A program made the position numbers and the translations under genes. 64,000 bases of DNA from Dendrolimus kikuchii (taxonomy: Eukaryota > Arthropoda > Insecta > Lepidoptera > Lasiocampidae): NCBI GenBank assembly GCA_019925095.2, contig CM034412.1, positions 3,472,001 to 3,536,000 on the forward strand. Reading direction: 5' to 3'. How positions within the stretch are numbered: position 1 is the first letter of the stretch; every line of letters begins with the position of its first letter. The notes under the pieces are model-generated. The model had not been told where the DNA came from. It was given only the letters and a program-made list of their open reading frames with translations, and made no database searches. Shown here piece by piece: positions 53,401-63,547 of this stretch.

Positions 53401-56400
53401 GCCAATTACAGGTCTTAATACCAGCACGATCGACGTAATACCACGTTCTCAAAGAATATACGTGAAATGATTAGCCTTAAGCTAATAGTGTATCCTAAGA
53501 TGTGTGAATGTTCCGATGGCTCACTCCCGCCTGCCCCTATCCCTTCCAAAGGGCGGCAACGCGTTAGCTTCGCCCCTGGCGTTGCAAACATCTACAGGGG
53601 ATGATAACCACCTTCCATCAGGCGAACCGTCTGTTTGCCAGCTTCACAATAAAAAATATAGGAATGAAGTACAAAGCTAGCATGAAAATGTATTTAATAT
53701 TATATAGCATTAATTAATAAGCATTTTCATATTAAATGTATCTATAATATTATAAAATTCTAAACATGCCGTGTCCGTAAATAGAAGTTATTTAAAAAAA
53801 AAAAACAACTGGAATATAATATATAAACGATGGAGAACACGATGCAATTTTTTTTAGATTTTTTGTCTGTTTGTTCTGAATTTACGTAAACTACGACGAT
53901 TTCGATGCGGCTTTCGCTAATGGACAGCAAATTCTTAAGACTTAAAATCTGCGCTACGTTTTGTCCTGGGAATCCCGCGGGTAATTTACTAGGAATTATT
54001 TAAAATGGCCAGATTAAAAAAATTGAATACCAATGTAATAGTAAATATCATGTAATAAAATCCCACTTCCTACTAATATTATAAACGCGAAAGTTTTTAA
54101 TTATGGATGTATGTTTGTTACTCCTTCGCGCAAAAACTACTGAATGGATTTTGAATCAGAATAACACATAGGCTATAATTTATAAATATCTATCATCATT
54201 ATCACAATTTTCCACCACCACGCGGGTGAAACCGCGGGGCGCAGCTAGTAATGTAATATTTTTAATCCCGGGAATTTTCCCGGGAGCGGTTTGTAGTTGT
54301 TCGGGTGCATTAAAATTAGCTTATTCCGACACAGTTTACACTAAAAAGATAGCTTACATTCTCTTTTAAATGCTATGGGTACTTTGCGTCCTAGAAATCC
54401 GGCGGAAATTACAAGTCAAGCGTGGACGAAGTCGTGGGCATATCCTACTTTAGTATAAACTCATGCGAATCTATTAAAAAAACTACTACTACATTACTCA
54501 CGCGGCGGTAAACGATTCCATTCGGACCAAATTCAAGTTTGCTCCCCACGAGGTTAATGATGTGCGATGGCAATTTTTTGTGGCTGCCCTCATCGTCGTA
54601 ATCCGTGTTACACAGAGCGCAAACGTCATCAGTCATGCTGTGCCAAGCTTTTTCTTCCACCACTTGATCATTCACCAGAACAGACCCATCTTGGCGTTTT
54701 ATTTGAGAATATCCTTTATTGTTTACATGCTCCATTTCCTGAACATGCATAGCCACTTTTGTGGATGTTTTTAGAAAAATGTTGCAGTGTTCGCAAAAAT
54801 ATCCACATTTTACCTAAAACCGTAAATTGATTAAGGTTCACAACTACTAATCAAAGTAAAGTAAAAAAAAATTAACCAGACCAGACCGCTGTCAACTGGA
54901 AACGTGCCCAAAAGACTGGCCGCATTACTGCGCTGAATATACGCCGAGGTATACACTAACAGATATACAATGCAAAAGTGGATGGATGCAGAAGTCGTGG
55001 AAGGCCACGACACACCTTCCATGATCAAATTGATCGTGTACTAGCAGAAGGTGATGTCAGGAGCCTTAAGAACAGACGAGCTTGCATGACAAGAGTTATG
55101 AATGTCAAAGAGGCAAGTGAGGTGTGTAAGAATAAGCCTAAATGGCACTCTGTTGTTCGTGCCTACCCCGCAAGGGAACTGGCGTGAAGTTATGTATGTA
55201 TGTATGTATGTATGTATACACTAGTCTTTAGGTTTCGTGAGACTACCACCAGATGTTTGGCTATGTCTCGATAAAGCTTGATCGATATTATTTTTCAAAC
55301 TCTAAAATCGATAATTGAAAGTCTAATAGTAGATTGTGGCTACACGAGGGAAGAAAGTGAAGTATTTAAGCATGAGATGCAGCAAACCAAAACGCCTGAT
55401 TTTATTATAGAAGTAGTCGTCTGTTTAACTAATCAGTTTTGATTTACTTTCTTCATATTCGAAATGAAAGGCAGTGTTATCCTCGGGTGACAGTGACCTA
55501 TTTAGACACTCGAATTATTAGCGACCTCGCTAAACTCGTGCGCCAAACCATCTCGTGCCTAAATAGGTCACTTTCACCTCTCGTGTAACAATCTATTTCT
55601 GTGGCATTCTACCAGCCAGTATTTTTTGTCACTGACGATAATAAAATTTAGCTTAAATTTATATAAATTAAATAATAGTTTAGTGATAAGTAAATTTTAC
55701 GTATAATATGTAGTTACAAATTTTTTGATATTTTTAATTACAATTTATGCCGCGATTTAACTATAAAAAAAGTTCGGACATGAGTCGCATATATTATCTA
55801 TGGTGCGCAGTTTTAATTTTTTTGACAGCAGGGAAAAATGTGTTCCAGGGGCGAGAAGTACCGTTTTCATCAGGATTAGGCAACTCCAAGCGTACTTTCA
55901 GAATATACCTATATCTATCTAATATTCGGATCAGTATGGCGATCCTGCGAGTAAACGTAGCCAGCCTTCTGGGCGCCTTACCCATAGAAGACAGTGATCT
56001 AGGCTCAGTATTCTACTTTTAGTCTTGCGAGACTATGAGTAGAATACAATGCAAATAAGTTAAGTTTTCTTGCATTGTATTTGATTATATTGTTACGACC
56101 GAGGTGTCGACAAAGGCAAATTCACACCTGCAGCCCTGTAGAAAAACATTTTATTACCTTTTCGGCATTTGGACTTCTTTGTTTGTTTTGTGTTTAAAAT
56201 TTGTGATTAGAAAAACAGCCCAATGAATATTGTAATCTTTGATGGCAGTCATTAGCCAGGTGTGATTTTAGGAAATTCGGTCACGCGGCCGAGAAGTAAT
56301 ATTGCATCCATGCAAGTATAAAGCAATGCCTCGATTGATGGACGAGGCAGTCGAGCGATAACCACAAGCGGAGCAAGACTTGTGTACATTCGGTAATCTA

Positions 56401-57700
56401 TTTAAGTGACGGACTTTGCGCGTGTATTTGAATTACGATCTTCTGTATTACGTTTGGGCTTATTACGTTCGGTTATATTTGTACATACATACATAACTTC
56501 ACGCCAGTTTCCTTGCGGGGTAGGCACGAACAACAGAACGCCATTTAAGCTTATTTTTACACATCTCACTTGCTTCTTTGACATTCATAACTCTTGTCAT
56601 GGACGCTCGTCTGTTCTTAAGGCTCCTGACATCACCTTCTGCTAGTACACGATCAATTTTATCATGGAAGGTGTGTCGTGGCCTTCCACGACTTCTGCAT
56701 CCATCCACTTTTGCATTGTATATCTGTTTAGTCATTCTTTCATCATGCATTCTTTCCACATGCCCGAACCACCAGAGCATTCCTTTCCTTACCTTCACTC
56801 CGACACTCTCTTTCTTACTTCGGTATTACGAACGCGGTCCGCGAGCGTCACTCCGCAGATTTTGCGCAGTGCTCGCATCTCGACCGCGCTTACTCTACTT
56901 TCATGCTCTCTCTTCCATACCCAACTCTCGCATCCATAGGTGAGCGTAGGTACCAGCACCGCGTTGTGTATGGCGAGCTGGGCCTTCTGGCTGAGGTTCT
57001 TAGCGCCTAGAAGTTTACCTAACGCTCCATTCACACTATTCCCCAAATTCACTCTTCTTTCTATATCAGCGGTGTACCTTCCATCCCTGCTAAAAGCACA
57101 TCCAAGATATACAAACTCATTCACTTGCTCTAGCATAACATCATCGACCATTATCCTTGCATTCGTTCTGGTTTCTTCTCTTTCAAACACCATAACCTTG
57201 TTGTTATATTTGTACCTGTGTTATACGTGTTTGTATAGTTCTAATAAACTCTATAGTAATTCTAACGGCATTTTAATTCGAGTCCTGAAACTCGTAACAA
57301 TATGTAATTTTAATATACTTCTTTAAGTTGATTACATGAAACTTCTAATAAAAATTTAAACAAGCTTAATCTAATATACTATATCAAAAATCAAGAAGAC
57401 TTGTTGCACCATTTAGGAATATAAGATTAGGGGTTTTTCAAAAGTTACAATTGACTGAGTGATTCATCGTTGTAGTATATCATTCTTCTTCTATGCCAAA
57501 AACAACAAACTCACCTTTCTGATGTTTTCTCCTGCGAATTTTTCAAAGTACGCGATGGTCTCCATGTTTTTCTGATGTTCTGCCATAGCGGTGTGCGCGT
57601 GCGCATCTTCCTCGCTCTCGAAGTGTCCGTCGCACGCGAAGCAGAAGTGGTCAACATGGCCTGTTATAATGCCGCTTTTGTGCAGTTTAGATAACGACAT
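50245..57700 (-). CDS. Multi zinc-finger protein with U1/matrin-type fingers, 4 exons
   Basis: Four minus-strand exons (57700-57515, 54813-54502, 52848-51826, 50457-50245) join in phase 0 into 577 codons and a stop. About eight C2H2 fingers can be seen: residues 20-42, 69-91, 127-146 (atypical, H-x5-H but short), 174-195, 252-273, 379-402, 466-487 and 515-537. Most use C-x2-C and H-x5-H spacing, as in U1C, matrin and JAZ fingers, a class often linked to RNA or dsRNA binding. Residues 306-333 hold a heptad repeat of the DSANVDK type. The C-terminal tail is basic (KKRVRIHMREL, FREQRR). The ATG at 57700 lies directly after an acceptor-like tatag, so a 5' UTR exon, or more coding sequence, lies upstream. 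I do not recognise a named ortholog; RNA binding is inferred from finger type only. Confidence 0.85.
50692..50957 (-). mobile_element. Family-A SINE-like unit
   Basis: It starts at tcgcctatggacatttgcaa (tail missing) and runs to gttcctgcaccgat. It lies in the last intron of the zinc-finger gene. Confidence 0.75.
51040..51800 (+). mobile_element. LINE reverse transcriptase remnant (RTE/BovB-like)
   Basis: Plus-strand scraps read VGSFKYFGSVLSAFGDIDYD and later GKTKKRYMDCVKDDTMICGV, both typical of the C-terminal half of such LINEs. A family-A fragment (51262-51368) interrupts it. The last part overlaps the splice donor side of a zinc-finger gene exon. Confidence 0.65.
51262..51368 (-). mobile_element. 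Family-A fragment inside a LINE
   Basis: atgagttcagcagacagacg and tttggacatttgtaatac are family A, truncated after about 110 bp. Confidence 0.65.
51826..52848 (-). CDS. Zinc-finger gene exon 3, long exon
   Basis: This 341-codon exon follows attccag and ends before GTAAGT. It has fingers starting CLTCNIVCAL, CKKCNETFQL, CRVCKVKIPS and CNLCNVTLPL, separated by Ser-, Thr- and Asn-rich linkers. A 21 bp repeat encoding DSANVDK-like heptads interrupts it. Confidence 0.9.
52350..52445 (-). repeat. Coding 21 bp tandem repeat in the zinc-finger gene
   Basis: About four copies of a 21 bp unit (core ttagcagaatctttgtcaac on the + strand) encode the heptads DSANVDE, DSANVDK, DSAKVDK and DSANVK. This acidic linker lies between fingers 5 and 6 and is likely to vary in length between alleles. 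Confidence 0.85.
53128..53408 (-). mobile_element. Family-A SINE-like unit
   Basis: It runs from ttattgcaggagttcagcag to tacgacaggccgcccgcc, missing its 5' hairpin end. Confidence 0.75.
53505..53650 (+). mobile_element. SINE-like fragment, sub-family of 10150-10310
   Basis: ttcgcccctggcgttgcaaa, ccatcaggcgaaccgtctgt and a cttcacaataaaaaa tail. Confidence 0.55.
54068..54247 (+). mobile_element. Helitron-like element
   Basis: It starts TCCTACTAATATTATAAACG and ends cgcgggtgaaaccgcggggc then gcagCTAG. The hairpin is clear. Confidence 0.75.
54502..54813 (-). CDS. Zinc-finger gene exon 2
   Basis: The exon follows ttttag and ends before GTGAGT, 104 codons, phase 0. It starts VKCGYFCEHCNIFLKTSTKV (finger 2, ending H-x5-H) and carries an atypical third finger with CALCNTDYDDEG. 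Confidence 0.85.
54959..55213 (+). mobile_element. RTE-like LINE 3' end
   Basis: It encodes VDGCRSRGRPRHTFHDQIDR onward to a stop, then (TATG)n. The 10 bp GTATACACTA (54949-54958 and 55214-55223) is its target duplication. Confidence 0.8.
55329..55605. mobile_element. MITE-like repeat
   Basis: Ends agtagattgtggctacacga and (inverted) atagattgttacacgagagg. The inside matches 17730-17900 in reverse. Confidence 0.55.
56091..57299 (-). mobile_element. Solo LTR split by an RTE insertion
   Basis: ATAT at 56087-56090 and 57300-57303 flanks a unit whose ends are TGTTACGACC and ACTCGTAACA. In reverse its start (GTTACGAGTTTCAGGACTCG) matches the LTR at 26940. Without the 718 bp RTE piece and its 13 bp duplication it is about 478 bp, close to 493 bp in the other copy. 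Confidence 0.75.
56485..57202 (-). mobile_element. RTE-like LINE, longest copy
   Basis: Flanked by the 13 bp direct repeat GTTATATTTGTAC (56472-56484 and 57203-57215). In reverse it encodes VYLGCAFSRDGRYTADIERR, TYGCESWVWKREHESRVSAV, then WWFGHVERMHDERMTKQIYN: the C-terminal part of an RTE-like reverse transcriptase with one frame break. The tail is (TGTA)n. Confidence 0.85.
57515..57700 (-). CDS. Zinc-finger gene exon 1 (first coding exon seen)
   Basis: It starts MSLSKLHKSGIITGHVDHFC and holds finger 1 (C20, C23, H36, H42). The donor GTGAGT follows at 57514-57509. The start codon touches a splice acceptor, so an upstream non-coding exon is likely. Confidence 0.8.
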
Positions 57701-57744
57701 CTATAAACAACCAGTAAGTTGGTAATGCTAACTAACCTCTTTTT

Positions 57745-57850
57745 TGCCATAGGCTGGCTGGCAAATTGGCAAAACGGCTCACCTGATGGAAAGTGGTAAC
57801 TTCCAATTATGGACGTTTGCAAAATCTTAAATGTCGTAGCGCAGAGGGAA
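57745..57850 (-). mobile_element. SINE-like fragment
   Basis: acggctcacctgatggaaag and ttatggacgtttgcaaaat place it in the 10150-10310 sub-family. Confidence 0.5.
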
Positions 57851-58007
57851 AACTGCGGCGGGAAGTCTCGTCTTATAAATAAACTTTCTATAGAACCTTT
57901 GCGTAGTTGAGCATGGTAGATTATCGAAATGTGGGTGAACATGCCGCCCATAGCGGCAAACAGTCCCTTGGAGCGCTCCTGATTGTACAGACGGCAGAAT
58001 ACGCTGA

Positions 58008-58323
58008 GTGAAGCAGTCTCTTCGTAGGCTAATCGATTCTAAACCATCTGTTAGTATGGGATCGTCGACTATATTATATGAACGGAATCAAGGCTGTCAG
58101 TCTGGTAAGCAGGTGCTCCGGCTCATAGATATGAGCAGTGTGCGGCCTGACTTGCACTTTGTACAGCGCAATTCGTTACCGCGTGGTGAAGTACTCTGCT
58201 TGGAGCAGTTTAGCAAAGCTTTTTGGAGGCAAGTTTGGCCTTGTGTTCCAAATGACCCCGAAACTACACGTCGTACGTTATGTCGACGCTAAGGATCCCG
58301 ATGCTTTTGAAGACGGAAAATAA
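58008..58323 (+). pseudogene. Frameshifted coding-like relic, family unknown
   Basis: Two overlapping frames read like one protein end. One has CQSGKQVLRLIDMSSVRPDL and LHFVQRNSLPRGEVLCLEQF. After a one-base frame change near AGCAAAGCTT the other continues LFGGKFGLVFQMTPKLHVVR and ends DAKDPDAFEDGK at a stop. No ATG context or splice sites are convincing, so I call it a broken gene copy or retrocopy. A second coding-like stretch lies on the opposite strand around 57945-58030 (CRLYNQERSKGLFAAMGGMF), which suggests a rearranged fragment. I do not recognise the protein. Confidence 0.4.
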
Positions 58324-58353
58324 ATTATATACAATTTCGTATAAAAGATTATA

Positions 58354-58672
58354 CTAGCGGCCCCGGCAAACGTTGTCCTGTTCTGAAAAAATAAAAATCG
58401 AGGACCCGATCCCAGCGCCACCTACCGATTCCACCAACCCACTCAAAAACGAAAACAAAATCACCATAATCGGTCCAGGTGATTAGGAGGATTCTAGAAC
58501 CGGATCTCAGCGCCGCCTACCGGTTCCAACGGGATAGAAAGTATCCTATGTCCGTCTCCTGGTTCTAAGCTACGTCCCAACCAATTTTCAGCCAAATCGA
58601 TACAGCCGTTCTTGAGTTATAAATAGTGTAACTAACACGACTTTCTTTTATATATATATATATATATATAGA
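58354..58672 (-). mobile_element. Helitron-like element
   Basis: In reverse it starts TCTATATATATATATATA and ends caacgtttgccggggccg then CTAG. It starts 30 bp after the stop of the coding-like relic. Confidence 0.65.
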
Positions 58673-59090
58673 TTTGTAATAGGCCAAATCATTGTCCGAA
58701 ATATAGCAAATAGTCAAAAAATGTAGACAGTAAGAAATCTTTGGATAAGAAAAATTATCTATTAGATATAAGCATATTTGAAAAGAATAAAGAAAGAAAA
58801 CGAATCCCGACCTCTTCCCGTAGTTGTGTAATCAAATGGAGACAAAAAAAGAAGTAAACCCTCTATCTTCACATATGATAGAGAAGATGGTGATTTAAAA
58901 AAAAACATTGTGAAAAAGTATAGAATAGAATATCGTTTGTTCCATACACACTTCACTTACATATAATTAAAGATAGAAAAGGTGTCTTCTTTATAGGAAC
59001 AATACTCTGCCGCACAGAGTACTTTAATATAATAGGAGAGTTTGCTCTTTCGAACGTATAATACAGGCAGTTTATAATGTTGCCTGGTCA

Positions 59091-59325
59091 TTTTTTTTTT
59101 ATTGCATGAGTTCAGTAAACAGGCAGACGGCCTACTCGATGGAAAGCAGTTACCATCGCCTATGGACATTTGCAACACTAAAAGTGCTACAAATGCGCTA
59201 CTGCTGTCTTAAGAGAGACTGGAACCTAGTCACTAATGCCGGAACACAACTCAAGATTGTTATGGCGGCATACACTAGACCAGGGGTGGTAGCCATCCAG
59301 TCGGGCAAATACCCTACCACCTGGC
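59091..59325 (-). mobile_element. Family-A SINE-like unit, truncated
   Basis: It runs from ttattgcatgagttcagtaa to ataccctaccacctggc; another copy in the same orientation follows within 40 bp. Confidence 0.75.
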
Positions 59326-59360
59326 ATAAAAAAAAATCAAATATGAAAAACTAGGATAAT

Positions 59361-59650
59361 TATTTTTATTGCATGAGTTCAGCAGACAGGCAGACGGCCC
59401 ACCTGATGGAAAGCGGTTACCGTTGCCTATGGACAATTTGTTACGGTAAGGTACTACTAATGTGCTGCCGCTCTCTAAAACGAGACTTGAATCTTGGCAC
59501 TAATGCCGGAACACAACTTAAGGTTGTTATGGAGACATACTCTAGATTACTAAGGGCGGTAGCCACCTGGCAATGGGTTGTTTTGTCGCCTCTTACGACA
59601 GGCCGCCCGGCCGCAGGAAATTGTATTCTTTCTCCGTTCCTGCACGGATA
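59361..59650 (-). mobile_element. Family-A SINE-like unit
   Basis: It runs from ttattgcatgagttcagcag to gttcctgcacggata, with a ~20 bp deletion in the middle. Confidence 0.75.
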
Positions 59651-59859
59651 CAATTCTGCGATTACGCCACTGTAAACATTGGCCCCGCATTTAATTAATG
59701 CAATTTTCGATGACTAAAACGCATTTCTGGCAACACAAGATATAAAATATTCTTTAAAAAAACAGTTTACGGGTAACTCCCCGAATTTAGAAAATATAAT
59801 AGAATGACTAATAATTTCAATTATATTTTTATTTAAAGCGAGTCAAGTATAATATTATA

Positions 59860-60030
59860 TGTCAACCTCTGTAATTGTGTGGGCTAAGCTTTTGCCGGCC
59901 TAGCGCATTGGAACGCAGAGGTTCTGGGTTCGATATCCGGTATAAGTTGTAAACGAATTTTCCGTTAGTTACTATGGTCTGGGTGTCGGAGATCGGTCCT
60001 AGTCTTCCACTGTATATTATACATAAGACG
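59860..60030 (+). mobile_element. tRNA-headed SINE
   Basis: cctctgtaattgtgtgggct, cgcagaggttctgggttcga and atggtctgggtgtcggagat: the 1893-2128 family. Confidence 0.7.
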
Positions 60031-60059
60031 GTATATAATAATTATAAAATAGTCTATCA

Positions 60060-60250
60060 TCTATATATATTCTAGGTAGATGGCGCCGCTAAACACCTAA
60101 ACGGTGGGACCGCTTTTGATGAAATTTTATTTTTGTTCAAGTGCATTCGAGAAAAGTTTAGATTAACATTTGGTCTCGGTAGATGGCGCTGCAATAAGTT
60201 TCTAGATTTTTATTTATTAAGGCAGGACAACGTCTGCCGGGTACAGCTAG
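60060..60250 (+). mobile_element. Helitron-like element
   Basis: It starts TCTATATATATTC and ends ggcaggacaacgtctgccgg then gtacagCTAG. Confidence 0.7.
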
Positions 60251-61186
60251 TAATTAATATTAATTAAAATGATAATAACAAATTACAGGGATAGTAATTA
60301 AGATAAAAGACGCTTTTTGTAAATATATAATTATTTTAAACGTAAACACTGACCGTTACTTTCATAGCTAAGCTAAAAGCATCTAGCAACATTACAACAG
60401 ATGTACTGCAACTTTTTTTATATACTTAGAAGATGATTTTTTACATTACAAACAGGATTTTTGTAATGAATTACATACACTACATACTTATTTAATTATT
60501 TTAAAATGTCTAAGGCTGGTGTGCATAGACATTTAACTGATGCTTAAAATAAAAGAATCGCTAAAACTATATGGCTAAATATCTATGCACAGTGCACACC
60601 AGCCATAGACAATTTAAGCCACGTAAAAATGTATGTACGCGCATAATTTGAGAACGACTTTACTGATTCTGATGAAATTTTTGTGTGTTTGAATCCCCGG
60701 GTGGTTTAGATTCAAAATTGTAACCGATAGGAGGCACTAGAATCGGGTCCTAGATTTTTATATTTGCAAGACAACGTCTGTCGTGAGCGCTAATTTAAAA
60801 TCGATATTACAGTATAAACATTTTATATTAATCATAGAAACAATTTAACTAAAATTTTGTCCAAAATTTCATCTTAGGTTATACCGGGACACAAAAAACA
60901 GTGATCAGTAGTACATTTGACCAGAACAACCTACTACCTAAGGTCCATTTCCGAAAAACCGCTAAAGCGAATAACCCAAAAATGTTTATCAATTTTTTTT
61001 CAAGCGCCTAGTCGTCCGCTAACCGGAGATTATTTTTTTTGTTAAGTAATTGCAGTCTTTCGTGTAATTGGTACGTTGAATCAGAATTCAAAGTTCATTT
61101 GGCAGTAATACATTTGAGTAAATTGCGAAAAACCGAAAAAATGGCTGTTTTAGCGGTTTTTGCAATTTACACTAAATTTTGAGGTT

Positions 61187-61390
61187 TTTTTTTTATTGCA
61201 GGAGTTCAACAGACAGGCAGACGGCCCACTTGATGGAAAGCGGTTACCATCGCCTATGGACATTTGCAACACCAAACACTCTCTTAAAGGAGACTGGAAC
61301 CTGGTCACTAATGCCGGAACACAACACAAGGTTGTTATGGCGGCATACTCTAGACCAGGGGTGGTCGCCATCCAGTCGAGCAAAACCACA
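61187..61390 (-). mobile_element. Family-A SINE-like unit, truncated
   Basis: It runs from ttattgcaggagttcaacag to ccatccagtcgagcaaaacc; inverted relative to the next copy 85 bp away. Confidence 0.75.
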
Positions 61391-61475
61391 TGGCATAGGT
61401 TGTACGAGCCATGAGACATCGATTCAAATTGAGCACTTCGACATACTTTTTTCTTTTTATCTGCTGGTGTTATCT

Positions 61476-61752
61476 GTGAAGGAACGGCGAAACAATACAA
61501 ATTCCTACGACCGGACGGCCTGTCGTAAGAGGCGACAAAAACAACAAAGGGTATTTGCCCGTCTGGATGGCTAGCACCTCTGGTCTAGTGTATACTGCCA
61601 TAACAACCTTGAGTTGTATTTCGGCATTCGTAGCCAGGTTCCAGTCACCTTTTAGAGAGCGGCAGCACATTCGTGGCACTTTTGGTGTTACAAATATCCA
61701 TAGGCGATGGTAACCGCTTTCCGTCAGGTGGGGCTGCCTGTTTGTCGAACTT
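61476..61752 (+). mobile_element. Family-A SINE-like unit, diverged
   Basis: It runs from atctgtgaaggaacggcgaa to gcctgtttgtcgaacttgta; the A-rich tail is lost. Confidence 0.7.
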
Positions 61753-61997
61753 GTAGCGAAACAAAGTTGCTCGCCCACTGGCCGGCAGGCCAGATTTTAA
61801 GTATATGATTGATAACTGTGATGCCTGTTAGATACAGAGAAAAGTCGTCACAAAAATGTATATATTTTAATTCCTTTAAATCCTGTTATATACATAGGTA
61901 TTTGATATTATTTCTTTCGACCATGTAAATATTATGTACCAAATTACATACTTTACAAATGAACGGGTTATATATTTCTGCAACGACCCGTCATTAA

Positions 61998-62046
61998 TGG
62001 TGACCACGACGTGATTTGAACACGCAACCTTCTGGAGTCAGAACTA
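61998..62046 (-). pseudogene. tRNA-Trp 3' fragment carrying CCA
   Basis: In reverse, ttctgactccagaaggttgc and gtgttcaaatcacgtcgtgg then tcacca match the anticodon (CCA), T-arm and acceptor end of tRNA-Trp, with about five bases missing after the anticodon loop. The terminal CCA is present in DNA, although nuclear tRNA genes of animals do not encode it. The 5' half is absent. Confidence 0.65.
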
Positions 62047-63547
62047 ATGCAATAAAAAAAATTAAGGGTGGCTGAACACGGCATCGCAACATTGTTATGT
62101 ATTTATAATCTATAACGGCGCGGAAGTTTACCCATGATTTCGTAGAACAAATACAATGACATGTGTTCATAACTGAATTACTAAACAGAAAACACCCGGG
62201 ATATAAATTACCTTTATTAAAGATTAATTTTAAGTTCTTTCCCACGTGATCTAGTAGATAAACAAAATCCTAAACAATTGTATTTTCGGAATGTGACTAA
62301 TCCTAGCTAACCCCTTTCTTATTTTAAATTTATTCTAATGTAGAAACTCGACCCCTGCGCGTAGACTACAGGCACGACATGCGTCAGGGAAACTGACTAA
62401 CGGTTAGATATACAAGGCGAGTTTGTCTAAGAATGTGCATATTTACACATCGGTATAGTTTCCGGCACGAATCTTGAGCGGTCAGCTGAACAGTAAGGAT
62501 CGCTTTATGCATTGATCGTAGCAATGTAATGAGATTTATCGACTTATTTATGTTTTTGTCTCTTTACTGGAAAAAGACAGAGTAACCGCTCATGAATAGT
62601 ACCTGGGACCTAATCGAGATAAGATGATTTCCACGCATTGTTTTCCATTATCATCAGCACGTGGTAGTCAAGTAGGTAGGTAGGTAATCATAACAATATA
62701 AGTATTACACAATTTAGACCATAAAAATGACTAAGCGCTACAAGCTTAAACGCTACTTGCTTAAAAAAACCATAATGGAGTAATAACAGAAATAAAACAA
62801 AGTATAAAGACATAGTTATTTCAAATATTTCATAAAAATTAGCTAGTGAAAAGGTACAATAAAATGGCGTAGATAAAATTCAAACCACAAAAAAGTTTAA
62901 AACAAGAATTCAAATAAAAGTAGAAACAATAGAACCTTATGTACAGATCAAAAACAATGAGACAAAAAGTTCTGTAATCAAATTGAAAATTCTAAAAATT
63001 TATTTAAGATAAATATTTAGGAAAGTAGATACCGGATTTTGTTTTTCATATCTAGATGTACACATTTTTAAAATTACAAGTACCTAAAATAACTATGGGA
63101 TTAAATACTTACATTTATAAAAAACGTATACGCTCCAATTAATCACTAATAAATTGTAAAAAGAAACAGATTTCAAAATTATATTTTATTCCACGACTGA
63201 CTATTATTCTGACTTCTGACCCTCGAGTGCTGAACACAGAATAAAAGTAAACTGATAGAATGACTGAGCTTTTGATTTTAATATACCCACGATGTAGGTA
63301 TATAAGACGGATACGAATATTATCTCGCAAAATTTCAAAATTAGTTTGTTGGAATCACCGTCCAATAGACAAGTTAAAGCAAAACTTCGTAATAAATATT
63401 GTGAGAATTATTGAATTTTAATTAATAACTACTGGTTATAAAAGTTTAACATGTTTTATCTTTATTTTGTTGAATATTTCACATTTGTTTTGTAAAATGT
63501 TTTATTTTCCAAAGTAGCATAAACAACCTACTACCTTTTATTCCAGT

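Larger units (their letters stand above)
52849..54501 (-). other. Zinc-finger gene intron 2
   Basis: Holds a family-A unit, a SINE-like fragment (53505-53650), a repeat shared with 36540-36690 (53870-54010) and a Helitron-like element. Confidence 0.8.
54814..57514 (-). other. Zinc-finger gene intron 1
   Basis: Holds an RTE tail, a MITE, and the split solo LTR. 55610-56085 contains an open frame at 55747-56022 with no recognised domain. Confidence 0.8.
58673..63547. other. Repeat-rich right part without a supported gene
   Basis: Family-A copies, a SINE, a Helitron-like element and a tRNA fragment are listed. 60255-61180, with a Helitron-like scrap at 60640-60790, and 62050-63540 are otherwise unremarkable AT-rich sequence. 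Confidence 0.6.

Noticed and set aside
55747..56022. 91-residue frame in the first intron of the zinc-finger gene
   Set aside because: No domain, and the opposite strand is also open; no splice partners were found.
56578..57326. Plus-strand frames of 79-128 residues
   Set aside because: They are antisense to the RTE-like reverse transcriptase, which has clear family motifs on the minus strand.
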